NCBI RefSeq assembly: GCF_030332225.1
Contig: NZ_JAOWIF010000033.1
Coordinates: 496,001 to 560,000, forward strand
Direction: 5' to 3'
Source: Citrobacter sp. Cu233
GTDB lineage: Bacteria; Pseudomonadota; Gammaproteobacteria; Enterobacterales; Enterobacteriaceae
Length of the DNA: 64,000 bases
Below are positions 23,419 to 32,825 of this stretch, piece after piece; position 1 is the stretch's first letter, and each line of letters starts with the position of its first letter. The position numbers and the translations under genes were made by a program. Under the pieces are notes generated by a model. The model did no database searches. It was not told the DNA's origin and saw only the letters and a list, made by a program, of their open reading frames with translations.

Positions 23419-23450
23419 AAGCGGCTTCTCGACTGGGAAGTCGCTTCTTT
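23419..23450 (+). terminator. Hairpin in the ygcU-ygcS gap
   Basis: AAGCGGCTTC (23419-23428) pairs with GAAGTCGCTT (23437-23446) with one G-U pair and an 8-nt loop, followed by TCTTT. It ends about 23 nt before the ygcS ATG, a spacing like that of the yqcE and ygcW leader terminators, although its T-tract is weaker. Confidence 0.55.
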
Positions 23451-23472
23451 ACCGGACAATGAAGGGGTAGAT

Positions 23473-24747
23473 ATGAACACTTCACCGGTGCGAATGGACG
23501 ATTTACCGCTAAACAGTTTCCACTGTCGTATTGCTGCATTGACCTTTGGTGCGCATCTGACTGATGGCTATGTTCTTGGCGTGATTGGCTACGCCATTAT
23601 CCCGTTAACGCCGGCCATGCAGTTAACGCCCTTTATGGTGGGGATGATTGGTGGCTCAGCGTTGCTGGGGCTTTTTCTCGGTAGCCTGGTGTTAGGATGG
23701 GTGTCCGATCATATCGGTCGGCAGAAAATTTTCACTTTCAGCTTTGTATTGATAACCGCCGCCTCTTTTTTACAGTTTTTTGTGACAACACCAGAACAAC
23801 TAATTGGTTTACGCATCCTGGTTGGTATTGGGCTGGGGGGCGATTATGCCGTGGGTCACACGTTGCTGGCCGAGTTCTCGCCGCGCCGTCATCGGGGGAT
23901 TTTACTGGGGGCATTTAGCGTGGTATGGACTATCGGCTATGTACTGGCAAGCCTGGCGGGACACTATTTTATTCTGGAGAACCCAGATGCCTGGCGCTGG
24001 CTGATGCGTCAGGGACGCTTTGCTGAAGCCCACGCCGTGGTGCATCGCTATTTTGGCCCGGACGTTTTGCTTGGCGATGAGGTGGCTGTGGCCTCCCATA
24101 AACATATAAAAACGCTCTTTTCCACTCACTATTGGCGAAGAACCGTGTTTAACAGCGTGTTCTTTGTTTGTCTGGTGATCCCATGGTTTGTGATCTACAC
24201 CTGGCTGCCGACTATTGCGCAGACTATTGGTCTGGAAGACGCGCTCACCACCAGTCTACTCCTGAATGCGCTGCTAATTGTTGGTGCATTATTGGGCCTG
24301 GTCTTGACACATCTGCTGACGCATCGCCGGTTTCTGCTCGGCAGTTTTTTGCTGCTTGCTGTAACGCTTTTTGTGATGGCTTTTTTACCGTCCGGCAATC
24401 CTCTGACGCTGCTGTTTTTTGTCCTGTTCAGTACCACGATTTCTGCCGTCAGTAATTTAGTTGGGATCTTGCCTGCCGAAAGTTTCCCGACGGATATCCG
24501 CTCGCTGGGCGTTGGGTTTGCGACGGCGATGAGCCGACTTGGCGCGGCAATCAGCACGGGTCTGCTGCCATGGACGCTGGCGCAATGGGGAATGCAGGTC
24601 ACGTTGCTGCTGTTGACGGGCGTATTACTGATTGGATTAGTGGTGACCTGGCTATGGGCACCGGAGACGAAGGCATTGCCGCTGGTGGCTGCCGGGAGCG
24701 TGGACAAAAAACAGGGAGGTGTAAATGAACATTCTGTTAGCGTTTAA
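23473..24747 (+). CDS. ygcS: YgcS, MFS metabolite transporter with internal in-frame deletion
   Basis: Sugar-porter-like MFS protein. Helices 1-5 and the motif-A loop GWVSDHIGRQK are present, but the sequence jumps from NPDAWRW straight to LMRQGRFAEAH. The sixth helix and the PESPRWL-type motif that begins the central loop in this family are absent. The protein is 424 residues against about 445 in E. coli, and allowing for a slightly longer C-terminus about 25 residues are lost. The remaining copy of CGCTGGCTG at 23995-24003 could be the footprint of recombination between direct repeats. An 11-helix product would have an inverted C-half, so it is probably inactive. Overlaps ygcR by 23 bases. 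Confidence 0.85.
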   Translation: MNTSPVRMDDLPLNSFHCRIAALTFGAHLTDGYVLGVIGYAIIPLTPAMQLTPFMVGMIGGSALLGLFLGSLVLGWVSDHIGRQKIFTFSFVLITAASFLQFFVTTPEQLIGLRILVGIGLGGDYAVGHTLLAEFSPRRHRGILLGAFSVVWTIGYVLASLAGHYFILENPDAWRWLMRQGRFAEAHAVVHRYFGPDVLLGDEVAVASHKHIKTLFSTHYWRRTVFNSVFFVCLVIPWFVIYTWLPTIAQTIGLEDALTTSLLLNALLIVGALLGLVLTHLLTHRRFLLGSFLLLAVTLFVMAFLPSGNPLTLLFFVLFSTTISAVSNLVGILPAESFPTDIRSLGVGFATAMSRLGAAISTGLLPWTLAQWGMQVTLLLLTGVLLIGLVVTWLWAPETKALPLVAAGSVDKKQGGVNEHSVSV

Positions 24748-25507
24748 AGCAGAACCGGATCCCGGCATGCTGGCCGAAAAAGACTGGCAGGCCGCAACGC
24801 AAGATTCCTGCGGTCCTGATACCGCGATGCTGCGCTGCTCTCCTGGTGCAGATGAACAGGCGGCTGCCGCATTGCTACTGGCTCAACGCTGTGGCGGCTG
24901 TGATATGACATTGACGGCTTTAAGCATTAGCGACGAGCGAGCGCTTCACTGGTTGCGCTATTTTGCTGCGCTGGGTTTTGATAAGTCGGTGTTGCTACAA
25001 ACGACAGCGGATCTGCGTTTCGCTTCGGCGTTCATCGCCCGTCAGATTGCTGACTGGCAGCGCAATCACGACGCGGATTTGATTGTCACTGGTTGTCAGA
25101 GTAGTGAAGGGCAGAACGGGCAGACGCCGTTTCTGCTGGCTGAAATGCTGAGCTGGCCCTGTTTAACCCAAGTGGAGCGCTTTACGCTTGAGCCGCCTTT
25201 TATCGTTGTTGAACAGCGAACGGTAACCGGGCTTCGTCGCAGCCGGGTAAGGCTTCCGGCGGTGATTGCAGTCAGACAATGCGGGGAGGTTGCGCTTCCG
25301 GTTCCTGGGATGCGCCAGCGTCTGGCGGCGGCAAAAGCGGAGATTGTGCGCCAGTCAGTGTCCCGTGATGAAATCCCGAACGTTCAATGTCAGAAGCTGG
25401 CGCGGCCTGAGCAGCGGCGCAGCGCCACAATTATTGACGGTTCCTCGGCGCAGGTTAAAGCCCGGATATTGTGGAATGACTATTTGCGCCAGAGGATGCA
25501 GCCATGA
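24725..25507 (+). CDS. ygcR: YgcR, electron transfer flavoprotein beta-like
   Basis: EtfB/FixA-like subunit of 260 residues: MNILLAFKAEPDPGM at the N-terminus, the nucleotide-binding segment DLIVTGCQSSEGQNGQTPFLLAEML near 120-145, and the EQRTVTGLRRSRVRLPAVIAV segment. With YgcQ it should form a heterodimer carrying FAD and passing electrons between a dehydrogenase (perhaps YgcU) and the FixC-like YgcN. Translational coupling is likely on both sides: it overlaps ygcS by 23 bases and ygcQ by 4. Confidence 0.88.
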   Translation: MNILLAFKAEPDPGMLAEKDWQAATQDSCGPDTAMLRCSPGADEQAAAALLLAQRCGGCDMTLTALSISDERALHWLRYFAALGFDKSVLLQTTADLRFASAFIARQIADWQRNHDADLIVTGCQSSEGQNGQTPFLLAEMLSWPCLTQVERFTLEPPFIVVEQRTVTGLRRSRVRLPAVIAVRQCGEVALPVPGMRQRLAAAKAEIVRQSVSRDEIPNVQCQKLARPEQRRSATIIDGSSAQVKARILWNDYLRQRMQP

Positions 25508-26358
25508 AGATAGCGATTATCACAGAATCTCGCGAGTGTAATGCTATAGCAGGCTGGCTTGCACAGAATGATCTGAATATGGCTGAGCTGGAGCGCTGGG
25601 TTATCGACCCCGTCCCAGATGTCGCGGAGCAGGTGCTGGATGTACTGGCAACGCAGTGGTCGCTGACGCCTGCTGATATCCTGATTTTTCCGGCTGGGCC
25701 ACTTGGCGATGAGCTTGCCACGCGACTCGCATGGCGTCTGCAAGGCGGTTGCGTATGCCAGGTACAGACTCTGGATGCACAACAGGGTCTGGTGACGAAA
25801 TCTCATTGGGGGAATGCGTTGACGGCAACGTTACACATCGCTGCACATCCGTTGTGCCTGTCATTGGCGAGGCAACCTGAAGTTAGCGCAGTGGGCAAGA
25901 CATTGCCCATGATGAGGGAGCATCAGATTGTGCCGATAGCCTCTCCGGACTGGCTGGATTGTGTAGAAAGCGCAAGCAGCGTCAGTACGCATCCTCTGTT
26001 GCAGGCCAGTCACGTGCTGGTGGTCGGGCAGGGGGGAAGCGATGTCGATGCCGATAAAATTACCGCGCTTGGTCAGGCGCTTGACGTCGAAGTGGGATAC
26101 AGTCGTGCACGGGTGATGAACGGCGGCTTTGACGCTGAACGCGTGATGGGTATCTCCGGTCATTTAGTTTCGCCGGATGTCTGCATTGTTGCGGGGGCCT
26201 CTGGTGCAGCGGCGTTAATGGCCGGGGTTCGCCAGAGCCGGTTTGTCGTGGCGATAAATAATGACGCCAGTGCGCCTGTTTTCTCGCAGGCAGATGTTGG
26301 GATTGTGGATGACTGGCTGCCGGTGCTGGAGGCATTGGCAGCCTGCGCGGAAACTTAA
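25504..26358 (+). CDS. ygcQ: YgcQ, electron transfer flavoprotein alpha-like
   Basis: EtfA/FixB-like subunit of 284 residues, with the C-terminal FAD-binding domain: LVVGQGGSDVDADKI near 178, VGYSRARVMNGGF, GISGHLVSPDVCIVAGASGA (the SGA/Q-hl motif) and VAINNDASAPVFSQADVGIVDD. It overlaps ygcR by four bases (ATGA). It is convergent with ygcP, whose stop it overlaps by four bases. Confidence 0.88.
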   Translation: MKIAIITESRECNAIAGWLAQNDLNMAELERWVIDPVPDVAEQVLDVLATQWSLTPADILIFPAGPLGDELATRLAWRLQGGCVCQVQTLDAQQGLVTKSHWGNALTATLHIAAHPLCLSLARQPEVSAVGKTLPMMREHQIVPIASPDWLDCVESASSVSTHPLLQASHVLVVGQGGSDVDADKITALGQALDVEVGYSRARVMNGGFDAERVMGISGHLVSPDVCIVAGASGAAALMAGVRQSRFVVAINNDASAPVFSQADVGIVDDWLPVLEALAACAET

Positions 26359-26930
26359 TTCAGCTTTTTGGCTAGCGTCCAGACGTCGGTGTTGGTGGTA
26401 GACAGTGCAGCCACACCGGCTTTCATCGCATTGCGGGCATCCTCTTCATCACACACCAGACCTCCGGCAATCAGTGGCTGGCGTATTTTTTCCGTTACCC
26501 ATCCCAGCACTTTCGGCATACAACCCGGCAGGATCTCAATGCAGTCCGGGTTTGACTGAACCACCTGTTTATCAATGTTGTGGAAAGAGATGGAGTCGAC
26601 GATAAACAAGCGATGGATACAGAAAAAGCCTTCTGCTCGTGCCGCTTTCAGCATTGACGCTTTGGTACTGATGATGCCGTCCGCCTCAGTGACCAGCTTC
26701 AGAAATTGAATCACCACCTCTTTATTGGACGCGCCTTCCAGCAGATCTACGTGGATAAACGCGTATTTTCCTGCGTTTTTTATTTTCTTCACGATGTTGC
26801 TGATGGTGCAGATATTACCGTACAAAACAGAGATGAACTGGCATTCAGAGTCGATGGCTAATTGCAGACTGGCGTTATCTTTTACGGCGGCAATTACCGG
26901 ATTCTGGCGGAGCAGGTGTAACAGGGACAT
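26355..26930 (-). CDS. ygcP: YgcP, GlpP-like antiterminator
   Basis: Member of the glycerol-3-phosphate-responsive antiterminator family (GlpP of Bacillus), an RNA-binding TIM-barrel-like protein that lets polymerase pass leader terminators when its ligand is present. The 191 residues show HVDLLEGASNKEVVIQFL near 70, ADGIISTKASMLKAARAEG, RLFIVDSIS, DCIEILPGCMPKVL and PLIAGGLVCDEEDA, the phosphate-binding barrel features. Last gene of a ygcN-ygcO-ygcP operon. Leader terminators before yqcE and ygcW make those genes its most likely targets; this is inference. Confidence 0.85.
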   Translation of the reverse strand: MSLLHLLRQNPVIAAVKDNASLQLAIDSECQFISVLYGNICTISNIVKKIKNAGKYAFIHVDLLEGASNKEVVIQFLKLVTEADGIISTKASMLKAARAEGFFCIHRLFIVDSISFHNIDKQVVQSNPDCIEILPGCMPKVLGWVTEKIRQPLIAGGLVCDEEDARNAMKAGVAALSTTNTDVWTLAKKLN

Positions 26931-26946
26931 AAATTATCCTTATAAA

Positions 26947-27207
26947 TTAGCCAAATCGATAGGTGATGCCAAATCCCGACGCAGGATAGCGCCACTGTTG
27001 CAGCGTTTTTTCATCACATAGCAGTCGGCAGGTGCCACACTCCAGGCAGCCGTGAAAGTCGATCTGCAATTCGCCTTGCTGTGTGCGGGAAAATAGCCCG
27101 GCGGGACAAGCTTTGATCAACAGTTCTGCCATTTTGCTGTCGACAACGGCAGCAGGAACAATATGTGAAATGTCGGCGGGACGCCAGAGGTTGCGGGCTA
27201 CAGACAT
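26947..27207 (-). CDS. ygcO: YgcO, ferredoxin-like protein
   Basis: Small (86 residues) FixX-like ferredoxin. The C-terminal FHGCLECGTCRLLCDEKTLQQW segment gives a CxxCxxC-type cluster-binding pattern. The family partners a FixC-type flavoprotein in passing electrons from an Etf to quinone. It overlaps the end of ygcN by ten bases, supporting co-transcription, and YgcR/YgcQ are the likely Etf partners. Confidence 0.85.
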   Translation of the reverse strand: MSVARNLWRPADISHIVPAAVVDSKMAELLIKACPAGLFSRTQQGELQIDFHGCLECGTCRLLCDEKTLQQWRYPASGFGITYRFG

Positions 27208-28469
27208 CGTAAGCTCCTGATAATATCACCTGCCAGATGTCGCAGGCCGTGACGACGAAACTGACGCCAGACGACCTGACGCAACGGCGCTACCGGATGA
27301 CCACCCTGATGCCAGATCTCGCGGGAAATATCCTCCATCAGCGCGGGCCACTGATGATACCATCCGGGACGCTGGAGCAGCGCCGGAACATGCTGGTAGC
27401 GTTGCAGAACCTCCCACAGCAGGCTGCACTGAATGTCCTGATGGTAAGTCGGAAACAGGTTTTGCGGCTCGCTTTTCCGGCAGGCGTTAATCAATGTCTG
27501 GGCCGCAGCCTGAGCACCAATAAGCGCCATATCCATGCCGCGTATGGAGAAACCGGTATTAACACAGCTACGTAACGCATCGCCCACCAGCAGCCAACCT
27601 TCTCCGGCATATTGCACGGGCAGACTGTGCAAACCGCCTTCGGGGACCAGATGTGCGCCATACTCCAGCGTTTCGCAGCCCCTGAGCAGCGGGTGTAGCG
27701 CCGGATGCGTCTTGAGCCGTTCCAGTAAAATGCCTGCCGGAAGGTCGCTTTGCGCAACAGAAGAAAGCGGACAAACGATACCTAAAGAGAGCGTTTCCTG
27801 GTTAGTATAAAGAAATGCTCCACCGGGCAGTTTGCCGCAAATCTCTCCGCTGAACAGCATTGCGGCACCTTCGTCTTTGGATAAGCGGAAACGCTCTTCA
27901 AGCAGCGATTTATCCAGCGCCAGTGTTTCTTTAATTCCCAACGCCATGGCATTTGCTGAAGGGCGAGGCAGAAAACCATAACGTTCTGCCAGCACGCTGT
28001 TCGCCCCCTCAGCCAGCACCACATAGCGGGCGCGTAGCGTCTCGTTATCGGCAATGACGCCGCATATTCTTCCCTCTTCAATATGGAGAGCTTCAACCGC
28101 AATACCACAGATAAACTGTACGCCTTCGGCTTCAGCTTGCGCGACAAACCACGGATCGAAGCGGGCGCGCAGCAGGCTCCATGAGTCTCCATCCGGCCGC
28201 AGGCTGGAGTATGTGGTGGCACCATCATGGGTTAATAGCGTGAGGTTTTCCTGGGTAATGCGGCGTTCAAGTGGAGCAGATTGTTGGAAGCGGGGAAGGA
28301 GTTCACCGAGTGCGTGGCAGTACAGACGCCCGCCGGAAAGATTTTTACTGCCGGGAAGTTCACCGCGCTCAAGCAGCAGAACTGAAAGCCCGGCACGTGC
28401 GCAACGTAAAGCACAAGCGGTGCCTGCTATCCCTGCACCGATGATAATAATGTCGAAATCGTCAGCCAT
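27198..28469 (-). CDS. ygcN: YgcN, FixC-like FAD-dependent oxidoreductase
   Basis: Flavoprotein of 423 residues related to FixC and Etf-quinone oxidoreductases. The dinucleotide-binding motif IIGAGIAGTACALRCARAG is at residues 8-26, SKNLSGGRLY near 46 follows, and GWLLVGDALRSCVNTGFSIRGMDMAL near 290 is the second FAD-contact segment. The start at 28469 (MADDFD) is preferred to the upstream in-frame ATG because it matches the family and has GGAG ten bases upstream. That GGAG lies within a hairpin. First gene of ygcNOP. Confidence 0.9.
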   Translation of the reverse strand: MADDFDIIIIGAGIAGTACALRCARAGLSVLLLERGELPGSKNLSGGRLYCHALGELLPRFQQSAPLERRITQENLTLLTHDGATTYSSLRPDGDSWSLLRARFDPWFVAQAEAEGVQFICGIAVEALHIEEGRICGVIADNETLRARYVVLAEGANSVLAERYGFLPRPSANAMALGIKETLALDKSLLEERFRLSKDEGAAMLFSGEICGKLPGGAFLYTNQETLSLGIVCPLSSVAQSDLPAGILLERLKTHPALHPLLRGCETLEYGAHLVPEGGLHSLPVQYAGEGWLLVGDALRSCVNTGFSIRGMDMALIGAQAAAQTLINACRKSEPQNLFPTYHQDIQCSLLWEVLQRYQHVPALLQRPGWYHQWPALMEDISREIWHQGGHPVAPLRQVVWRQFRRHGLRHLAGDIIRSLRCL

Positions 28470-28472
28470 GTT

Positions 28473-28494
28473 GTGCTCCAGATATCCAGAGCAC
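28473..28494 (-). promoter_or_regulatory. Hairpin masking the ygcN ribosome site
   Basis: On the minus strand GTGCTC and GAGCAC frame a GATATC centre, with U-G and G-U pairs between; all 22 bases can fold. The GGAG used by ygcN lies in the 3' arm, and the hairpin ends three bases before the ATG, so translation may be controlled by opening this stem. Confidence 0.5.
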
Positions 28495-28550
28495 ATAACC
28501 CTAACAGAATGTTAGTTAAGGAATATTGACCGCTGGCACAGACGATAAAA

Positions 28551-28916
28551 TCATTCCCCGCGATACACGCAACCTGCTGTGCAGGTCTCTTTAATCATCA
28601 CCGCGCTCAGCAATGGAACCAGCGGTTTTATCTGATCCCAAATCCATTTTGCCAGCACTTCGCTGGTGGGGTTTTCAAGACCAGGGATCTCGTTAAGGTA
28701 GTAGTGATCAAGCCTGTCGTAAGTCGGCTTAAACGCGGCTTTCAGTTCGGCAAAGTCCATGATCCAGCCGGTATGGGGATCGACTTCACCTGTGATTTCA
28801 AGACGCACCATAAATGAGTGTCCGTGCAGGCGGCCACATTTATGCCCTTGCGGTACATGTGGAAGATGGTGTGCGGCTTCGAAGATGAAATCTTTAAACA
28901 GTGTGGTGGACATCAT
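28551..28916 (-). CDS. queD: QueD, 6-carboxy-5,6,7,8-tetrahydropterin synthase
   Basis: Second enzyme of queuosine biosynthesis, making 6-carboxytetrahydropterin from dihydroneopterin triphosphate; QueE, also in this window, uses the product. The 121 residues show the zinc ligands His16 and the HGH pair at His31/His33, catalytic Cys27 in [10 protein letters not shown], and the C-terminal [12 protein letters not shown]. It lies beside the divergent cysJIH operon, as in E. coli. Confidence 0.95.
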   Translation of the reverse strand: MMSTTLFKDFIFEAAHHLPHVPQGHKCGRLHGHSFMVRLEITGEVDPHTGWIMDFAELKAAFKPTYDRLDHYYLNEIPGLENPTSEVLAKWIWDQIKPLVPLLSAVMIKETCTAGCVYRGE

Positions 28917-28999
28917 GAACTCTCAAGTAATGCGGAAAAAACCGCCGCATAGTACCGGAAAGCACATTTTTTATCATTAACTAAAACGGCCATTCCAGA

Positions 29000-29062
29000 G
29001 GTCAGTAGGGAAAGTGACCGATGATGTGATTTTTATTCTTATATTTCAATTTGTTATATAAT
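29000..29062 (+). promoter_or_regulatory. Candidate cysJIH promoter and operator region
   Basis: The 304-base queD-cysJ gap has no gene. It holds an inverted repeat GGTCA (29000) / TGACC (29015) and a perfect -10 TATAAT (29057-29062) with only a poor -35 17 bp upstream, as expected for an activator-dependent promoter. In E. coli this operon needs CysB with N-acetylserine; I could not assign the exact CysB site. Confidence 0.45.
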
Positions 29063-29220
29063 CGTTTTTATCGTTAAGAACGACAACTAAAACAGGTTAG
29101 TCCATTTGGTTATTTATTATTTCCATCCCTTCTTTAATTGTTATTAGCCCCACCGTTAACCTTATCTTCAGTTTGGCTTTTCTTATTAAATTCAGCTTTG
29201 CTACTGGAATGTAATGACGC

Positions 29221-31014
29221 ATGACAACACAGGCCCCACCTTCAAATTTGCTTCCGCTGAACCCGGAGCAACTGGCGCGCCTTACGGCGGCCACGACCGA
29301 TTTTACTCCCACACAGCTTGCGTGGGTGTCTGGCTATTTCTGGGGCGTGCTAAATCAGCAGCCGGGAGCAAATGCTGCAGCGCCTGCTGCTGAAATGCCA
29401 GGGATTACACTCATCTCTGCTTCGCAAACCGGCAATGCACGTCGCGTGGCGGAAGCTTTACGCGACGATCTGATTGCTGCTCAGCTCAATGTCACCCTGA
29501 TCAATGCTGGCGACTATAAATTTAAAAGCATTGCCAACGAGAAATTGCTGGTCGTGGTGGCATCGACTCAGGGAGAAGGTGAACCGGCGGAAGAAGCCGT
29601 TGCGTTGCATAAATACTTGTTCTCTAAAAAAGCGCCAAAGCTTGAAAACACGGCCTTTGCTGTATTTGGCCTTGGCGACACGTCTTACGAATTTTTCTGC
29701 CAGTCAGGTAAAGACTTTGATGCGAAACTGGCAGAGTTGGGTGGTGAACGCCTGCTGGACCGCGTTGATGCTGATGTTGAGTATCAATCGGCGGCGGCAG
29801 AATGGCGTGCCCGCCTGGTTGATGTACTGAAGGCGCGTGCGCCTGTTGCGCCGTCTGCACACGCAGCAGCGAGCGGTGCGGTTAACGAGGTGCACTCCAG
29901 CCCTTACACCAAAGAAGCACCGCTGAGTGCAACACTTGCGGTGAACCAGAAAATTACCGGTCGCGACTCTGAAAAAGATGTACGCCATATCGAAATTGAT
30001 TTGGGTGATTCTGGCCTGCGCTATCAGCCAGGCGACGCACTGGGTGTCTGGTATCAGAACGATCCGGCCCTGGTCAAAGAAATTGTGGAACTGCTGTGGC
30101 TGAAAGGTACTGAGCCGGTCACCGTTGATGGCAAAACGCTGCCGCTCGCTGACGCGTTGGAGTGGCATTTCGAATTGACCGTAAACACGGCCAATATCGT
30201 GGAAAACTATGCCACCCTGACGCGCAGCGAAACGCTGTTACCGCTGGTAGGCGATAAAGCGCAATTACAGCATTACGCCACAACCACCCCCATTGTCGAT
30301 ATGCTGCGTTTCTCCCCGGCACAACTCGATGCCGACGCGTTAATTGGCTTGCTGCGTCCGCTGACCCCACGGTTGTACTCCATTGCCTCATCCCAGGCTG
30401 AAGTGGAAAGCGAAGTCCATATCACCGTTGGTGCCGTGCGTTTTGAGGTTGAAGGCCGTGCGCGTGCAGGCGGGGCCTCCGGCTTCCTTGCCGATCGCGT
30501 TGAGGAAGAGGGCGAAGTGCGTGTGTTCATTGAGCATAACGACAACTTCCGCCTGCCAGAAAATCCGCAAACACCGGTAATTATGATCGGGCCGGGAACG
30601 GGGATTGCGCCGTTCCGCGCCTTTATGCAGCAACGTGCGGCAGACGGTGCAGAAGGGAAAAACTGGCTGTTCTTTGGCAATCCGCACTTTACTGAAGATT
30701 TCCTGTATCAGGTGGAATGGCAGCGCTACGTCAAAGAAGGCGTACTCAGCCGTATCGACCTTGCCTGGTCCCGTGATCAAAAAGATAAAGTCTACGTACA
30801 AGATAAACTGCGCCAACAGGGCGCAGAACTGTGGCGCTGGATTAATGACGGTGCGCACATTTATGTCTGCGGCGACGCCAATCGCATGGCGAAAGACGTT
30901 GAGCAGGCTTTGCTGGAAGTGATTGCCGAATTCGGTGCAATGGATATCGAAGCGGCGGATGAATTTTTGAGTGAGCTGCGCGTTGAGCGCCGTTATCAGC
31001 GAGATGTCTACTAA
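29221..31014 (+). CDS. cysJ: CysJ, sulfite reductase flavoprotein (alpha) subunit
   Basis: Takes electrons from NADPH through FAD and FMN to the CysI hemoprotein for reduction of sulfite to sulfide. The flavodoxin domain begins [20 protein letters not shown] near 66; the FAD domain contains RLYSIASS and [10 protein letters not shown]; the NADPH domain has [18 protein letters not shown] near 460 and the C-terminal [10 protein letters not shown]. At 597 residues it is close to the E. coli protein. The TAATG overlap with cysI indicates coupled translation. Confidence 0.96.
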   Translation: MTTQAPPSNLLPLNPEQLARLTAATTDFTPTQLAWVSGYFWGVLNQQPGANAAAPAAEMPGITLISASQTGNARRVAEALRDDLIAAQLNVTLINAGDYKFKSIANEKLLVVVASTQGEGEPAEEAVALHKYLFSKKAPKLENTAFAVFGLGDTSYEFFCQSGKDFDAKLAELGGERLLDRVDADVEYQSAAAEWRARLVDVLKARAPVAPSAHAAASGAVNEVHSSPYTKEAPLSATLAVNQKITGRDSEKDVRHIEIDLGDSGLRYQPGDALGVWYQNDPALVKEIVELLWLKGTEPVTVDGKTLPLADALEWHFELTVNTANIVENYATLTRSETLLPLVGDKAQLQHYATTTPIVDMLRFSPAQLDADALIGLLRPLTPRLYSIASSQAEVESEVHITVGAVRFEVEGRARAGGASGFLADRVEEEGEVRVFIEHNDNFRLPENPQTPVIMIGPGTGIAPFRAFMQQRAADGAEGKNWLFFGNPHFTEDFLYQVEWQRYVKEGVLSRIDLAWSRDQKDKVYVQDKLRQQGAELWRWINDGAHIYVCGDANRMAKDVEQALLEVIAEFGAMDIEAADEFLSELRVERRYQRDVY

Positions 31015-32726
31015 TGAGCGAAAAACATCCAGGACCACTGGTGGTCGAAGGTAAGCTGTCCGACGCTGAACGTATGAAGCTGGAAAGCAATTATCTGCGC
31101 GGCACCATTGCCGAAGATTTAAATGACGGCCTCACCGGCGGATTCAAAGGTGATAACTTTCTGCTGATCCGTTTTCACGGTATGTACCAGCAGGACGACC
31201 GCGATATTCGCGCCGAACGTGCCGAACAGAAGCTGGAGCCGCGTCATGCGATGCTGCTGCGCTGCCGCCTGCCGGGGGGAGTCATCACCACCAAACAATG
31301 GCAGGCGATTGATAAATTCGCCCACGACAACACGATTTACGGCAGTATTCGTCTGACGAACCGCCAGACGTTTCAGTTTCACGGTATTCTGAAGAAGAAC
31401 GTAAAACCGGTGCACCAGATGCTGCATTCAGTGGGGCTGGACGCGCTGGCGACCGCCAACGATATGAACCGTAACGTTCTGTGCACGTCCAACCCGTATG
31501 AGTCTGAGCTGCATGCTGAAGCGTACGAGTGGGCGAAAAAAATCTCCGAACACTTGCTGCCCCGTACCCGCGCTTATGCTGAGATCTGGCTGGATCAGGA
31601 AAAAGTCGCGACGACGGATGAAGAGCCGATCCTTGGCCAGACCTATCTGCCCCGTAAGTTTAAAACGACGGTGGTGATCCCGCCGCAGAACGACATCGAT
31701 CTGCACGCTAATGATATGAACTTCGTGGCGATTGCCGAAAACGGCAAGCTGGTGGGCTTTAACTTGCTGGTTGGCGGTGGACTGTCTATTGAGCACGGTA
31801 ACAAGAAAACCTACGCGCGCACCGCAAGTGAGTTTGGTTACCTGCCGCTGGAACACACCTTAGCGGTGGCAGAAGCGGTGGTGACCACGCAGCGTGATTG
31901 GGGCAACCGTACCGATCGTAAAAATGCCAAAACGAAATACACGCTGGAGCGGGTCGGTATCGAGACGTTTAAAGAGGAAGTTGAACGTCGTGCGGGGATC
32001 AAATTTGAACCGATTCGCCCGTATGAGTTTACCGGTCGTGGCGACAGGATTGGTTGGGTGAAGGGGATCGACAATAAATGGCACCTGACGCTGTTTATTG
32101 AAAACGGCCGTATTCTGGATTATCCGGGGCGCCCGTTGAAAACCGGCTTGCTGGAGATCGCAAAGATCCACAAAGGCGAGTTCCGTATCACGGCCAACCA
32201 GAACCTGATCATTGCCGGTGTCCCGGAGAGTGATAAGGCGAAGATTGAGAAGATTGCGCAGAAAAGCGGCCTGATGAATGTGGTGACCCCACAGCGTGAA
32301 AACTCAATGGCCTGCGTATCGTTCCCGACCTGTCCGTTGGCAATGGCCGAGGCAGAACGATTCCTGCCAACGTTTATCGACAATATTGATACGTTGATGG
32401 CGAAGCATGATCTGAGTGATGAAAACATTGTCATGCGGGTCACGGGCTGCCCGAACGGCTGTGGTCGTGCCATGCTGGCGGAAGTGGGGCTGGTGGGTAA
32501 AGCGCCTGGGCGCTATAACCTGCATCTGGGCGGAAACCGTATCGGGACGCGCATTCCACGGATGTTCAAAGAAAATATCACTGAGCCGGAAATTCTGGCT
32601 TCGCTGGATGAACTGATTGGGCGCTGGGCGAAAGAACGCGAAGCGGGTGAAGGCTTCGGTGACTTTACAGTGCGTGCGGGCATTATTCGCCCGGTGCTCG
32701 ATCCCGCCCGGGATTTCTGGGAATAA
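31014..32726 (+). CDS. cysI: CysI, sulfite reductase hemoprotein (beta) subunit
   Basis: Carries siroheme and a 4Fe-4S cluster and reduces sulfite to sulfide by six electrons. Over 570 residues, [12 protein letters not shown] near 105 is the siroheme-contact segment and the cluster cysteines are in [17 protein letters not shown] and [13 protein letters not shown] near 434-483. The start overlaps the cysJ stop by one base. It is separated from cysH by a REP pair. Confidence 0.96.
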   Translation: MSEKHPGPLVVEGKLSDAERMKLESNYLRGTIAEDLNDGLTGGFKGDNFLLIRFHGMYQQDDRDIRAERAEQKLEPRHAMLLRCRLPGGVITTKQWQAIDKFAHDNTIYGSIRLTNRQTFQFHGILKKNVKPVHQMLHSVGLDALATANDMNRNVLCTSNPYESELHAEAYEWAKKISEHLLPRTRAYAEIWLDQEKVATTDEEPILGQTYLPRKFKTTVVIPPQNDIDLHANDMNFVAIAENGKLVGFNLLVGGGLSIEHGNKKTYARTASEFGYLPLEHTLAVAEAVVTTQRDWGNRTDRKNAKTKYTLERVGIETFKEEVERRAGIKFEPIRPYEFTGRGDRIGWVKGIDNKWHLTLFIENGRILDYPGRPLKTGLLEIAKIHKGEFRITANQNLIIAGVPESDKAKIEKIAQKSGLMNVVTPQRENSMACVSFPTCPLAMAEAERFLPTFIDNIDTLMAKHDLSDENIVMRVTGCPNGCGRAMLAEVGLVGKAPGRYNLHLGGNRIGTRIPRMFKENITEPEILASLDELIGRWAKEREAGEGFGDFTVRAGIIRPVLDPARDFWE

Positions 32727-32733
32727 CCTTCAG

Positions 32734-32804
32734 TTGCCCGGTGGCGCTATGCTCGCCGGGCCTACGGGGTTTTGTAGGCTGGGCAAACGAAGTGCCGCCC
32801 GGCA
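32734..32804. repeat. BIME (two inverted REP units) between cysI and cysH
   Basis: First unit 32734-32761 (TTGCCCGGTGGCGC to GCTCGCCGGGC), second in opposite orientation 32778-32804 (GCTGGGCAAACGAAG to GCCGCCCGGCAA). Such pairs inside an operon may protect the upstream cysJI message and lower cysH expression. Confidence 0.8.
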
Positions 32805-32825
32805 AAACAGGTAAACGAGGTTCTT

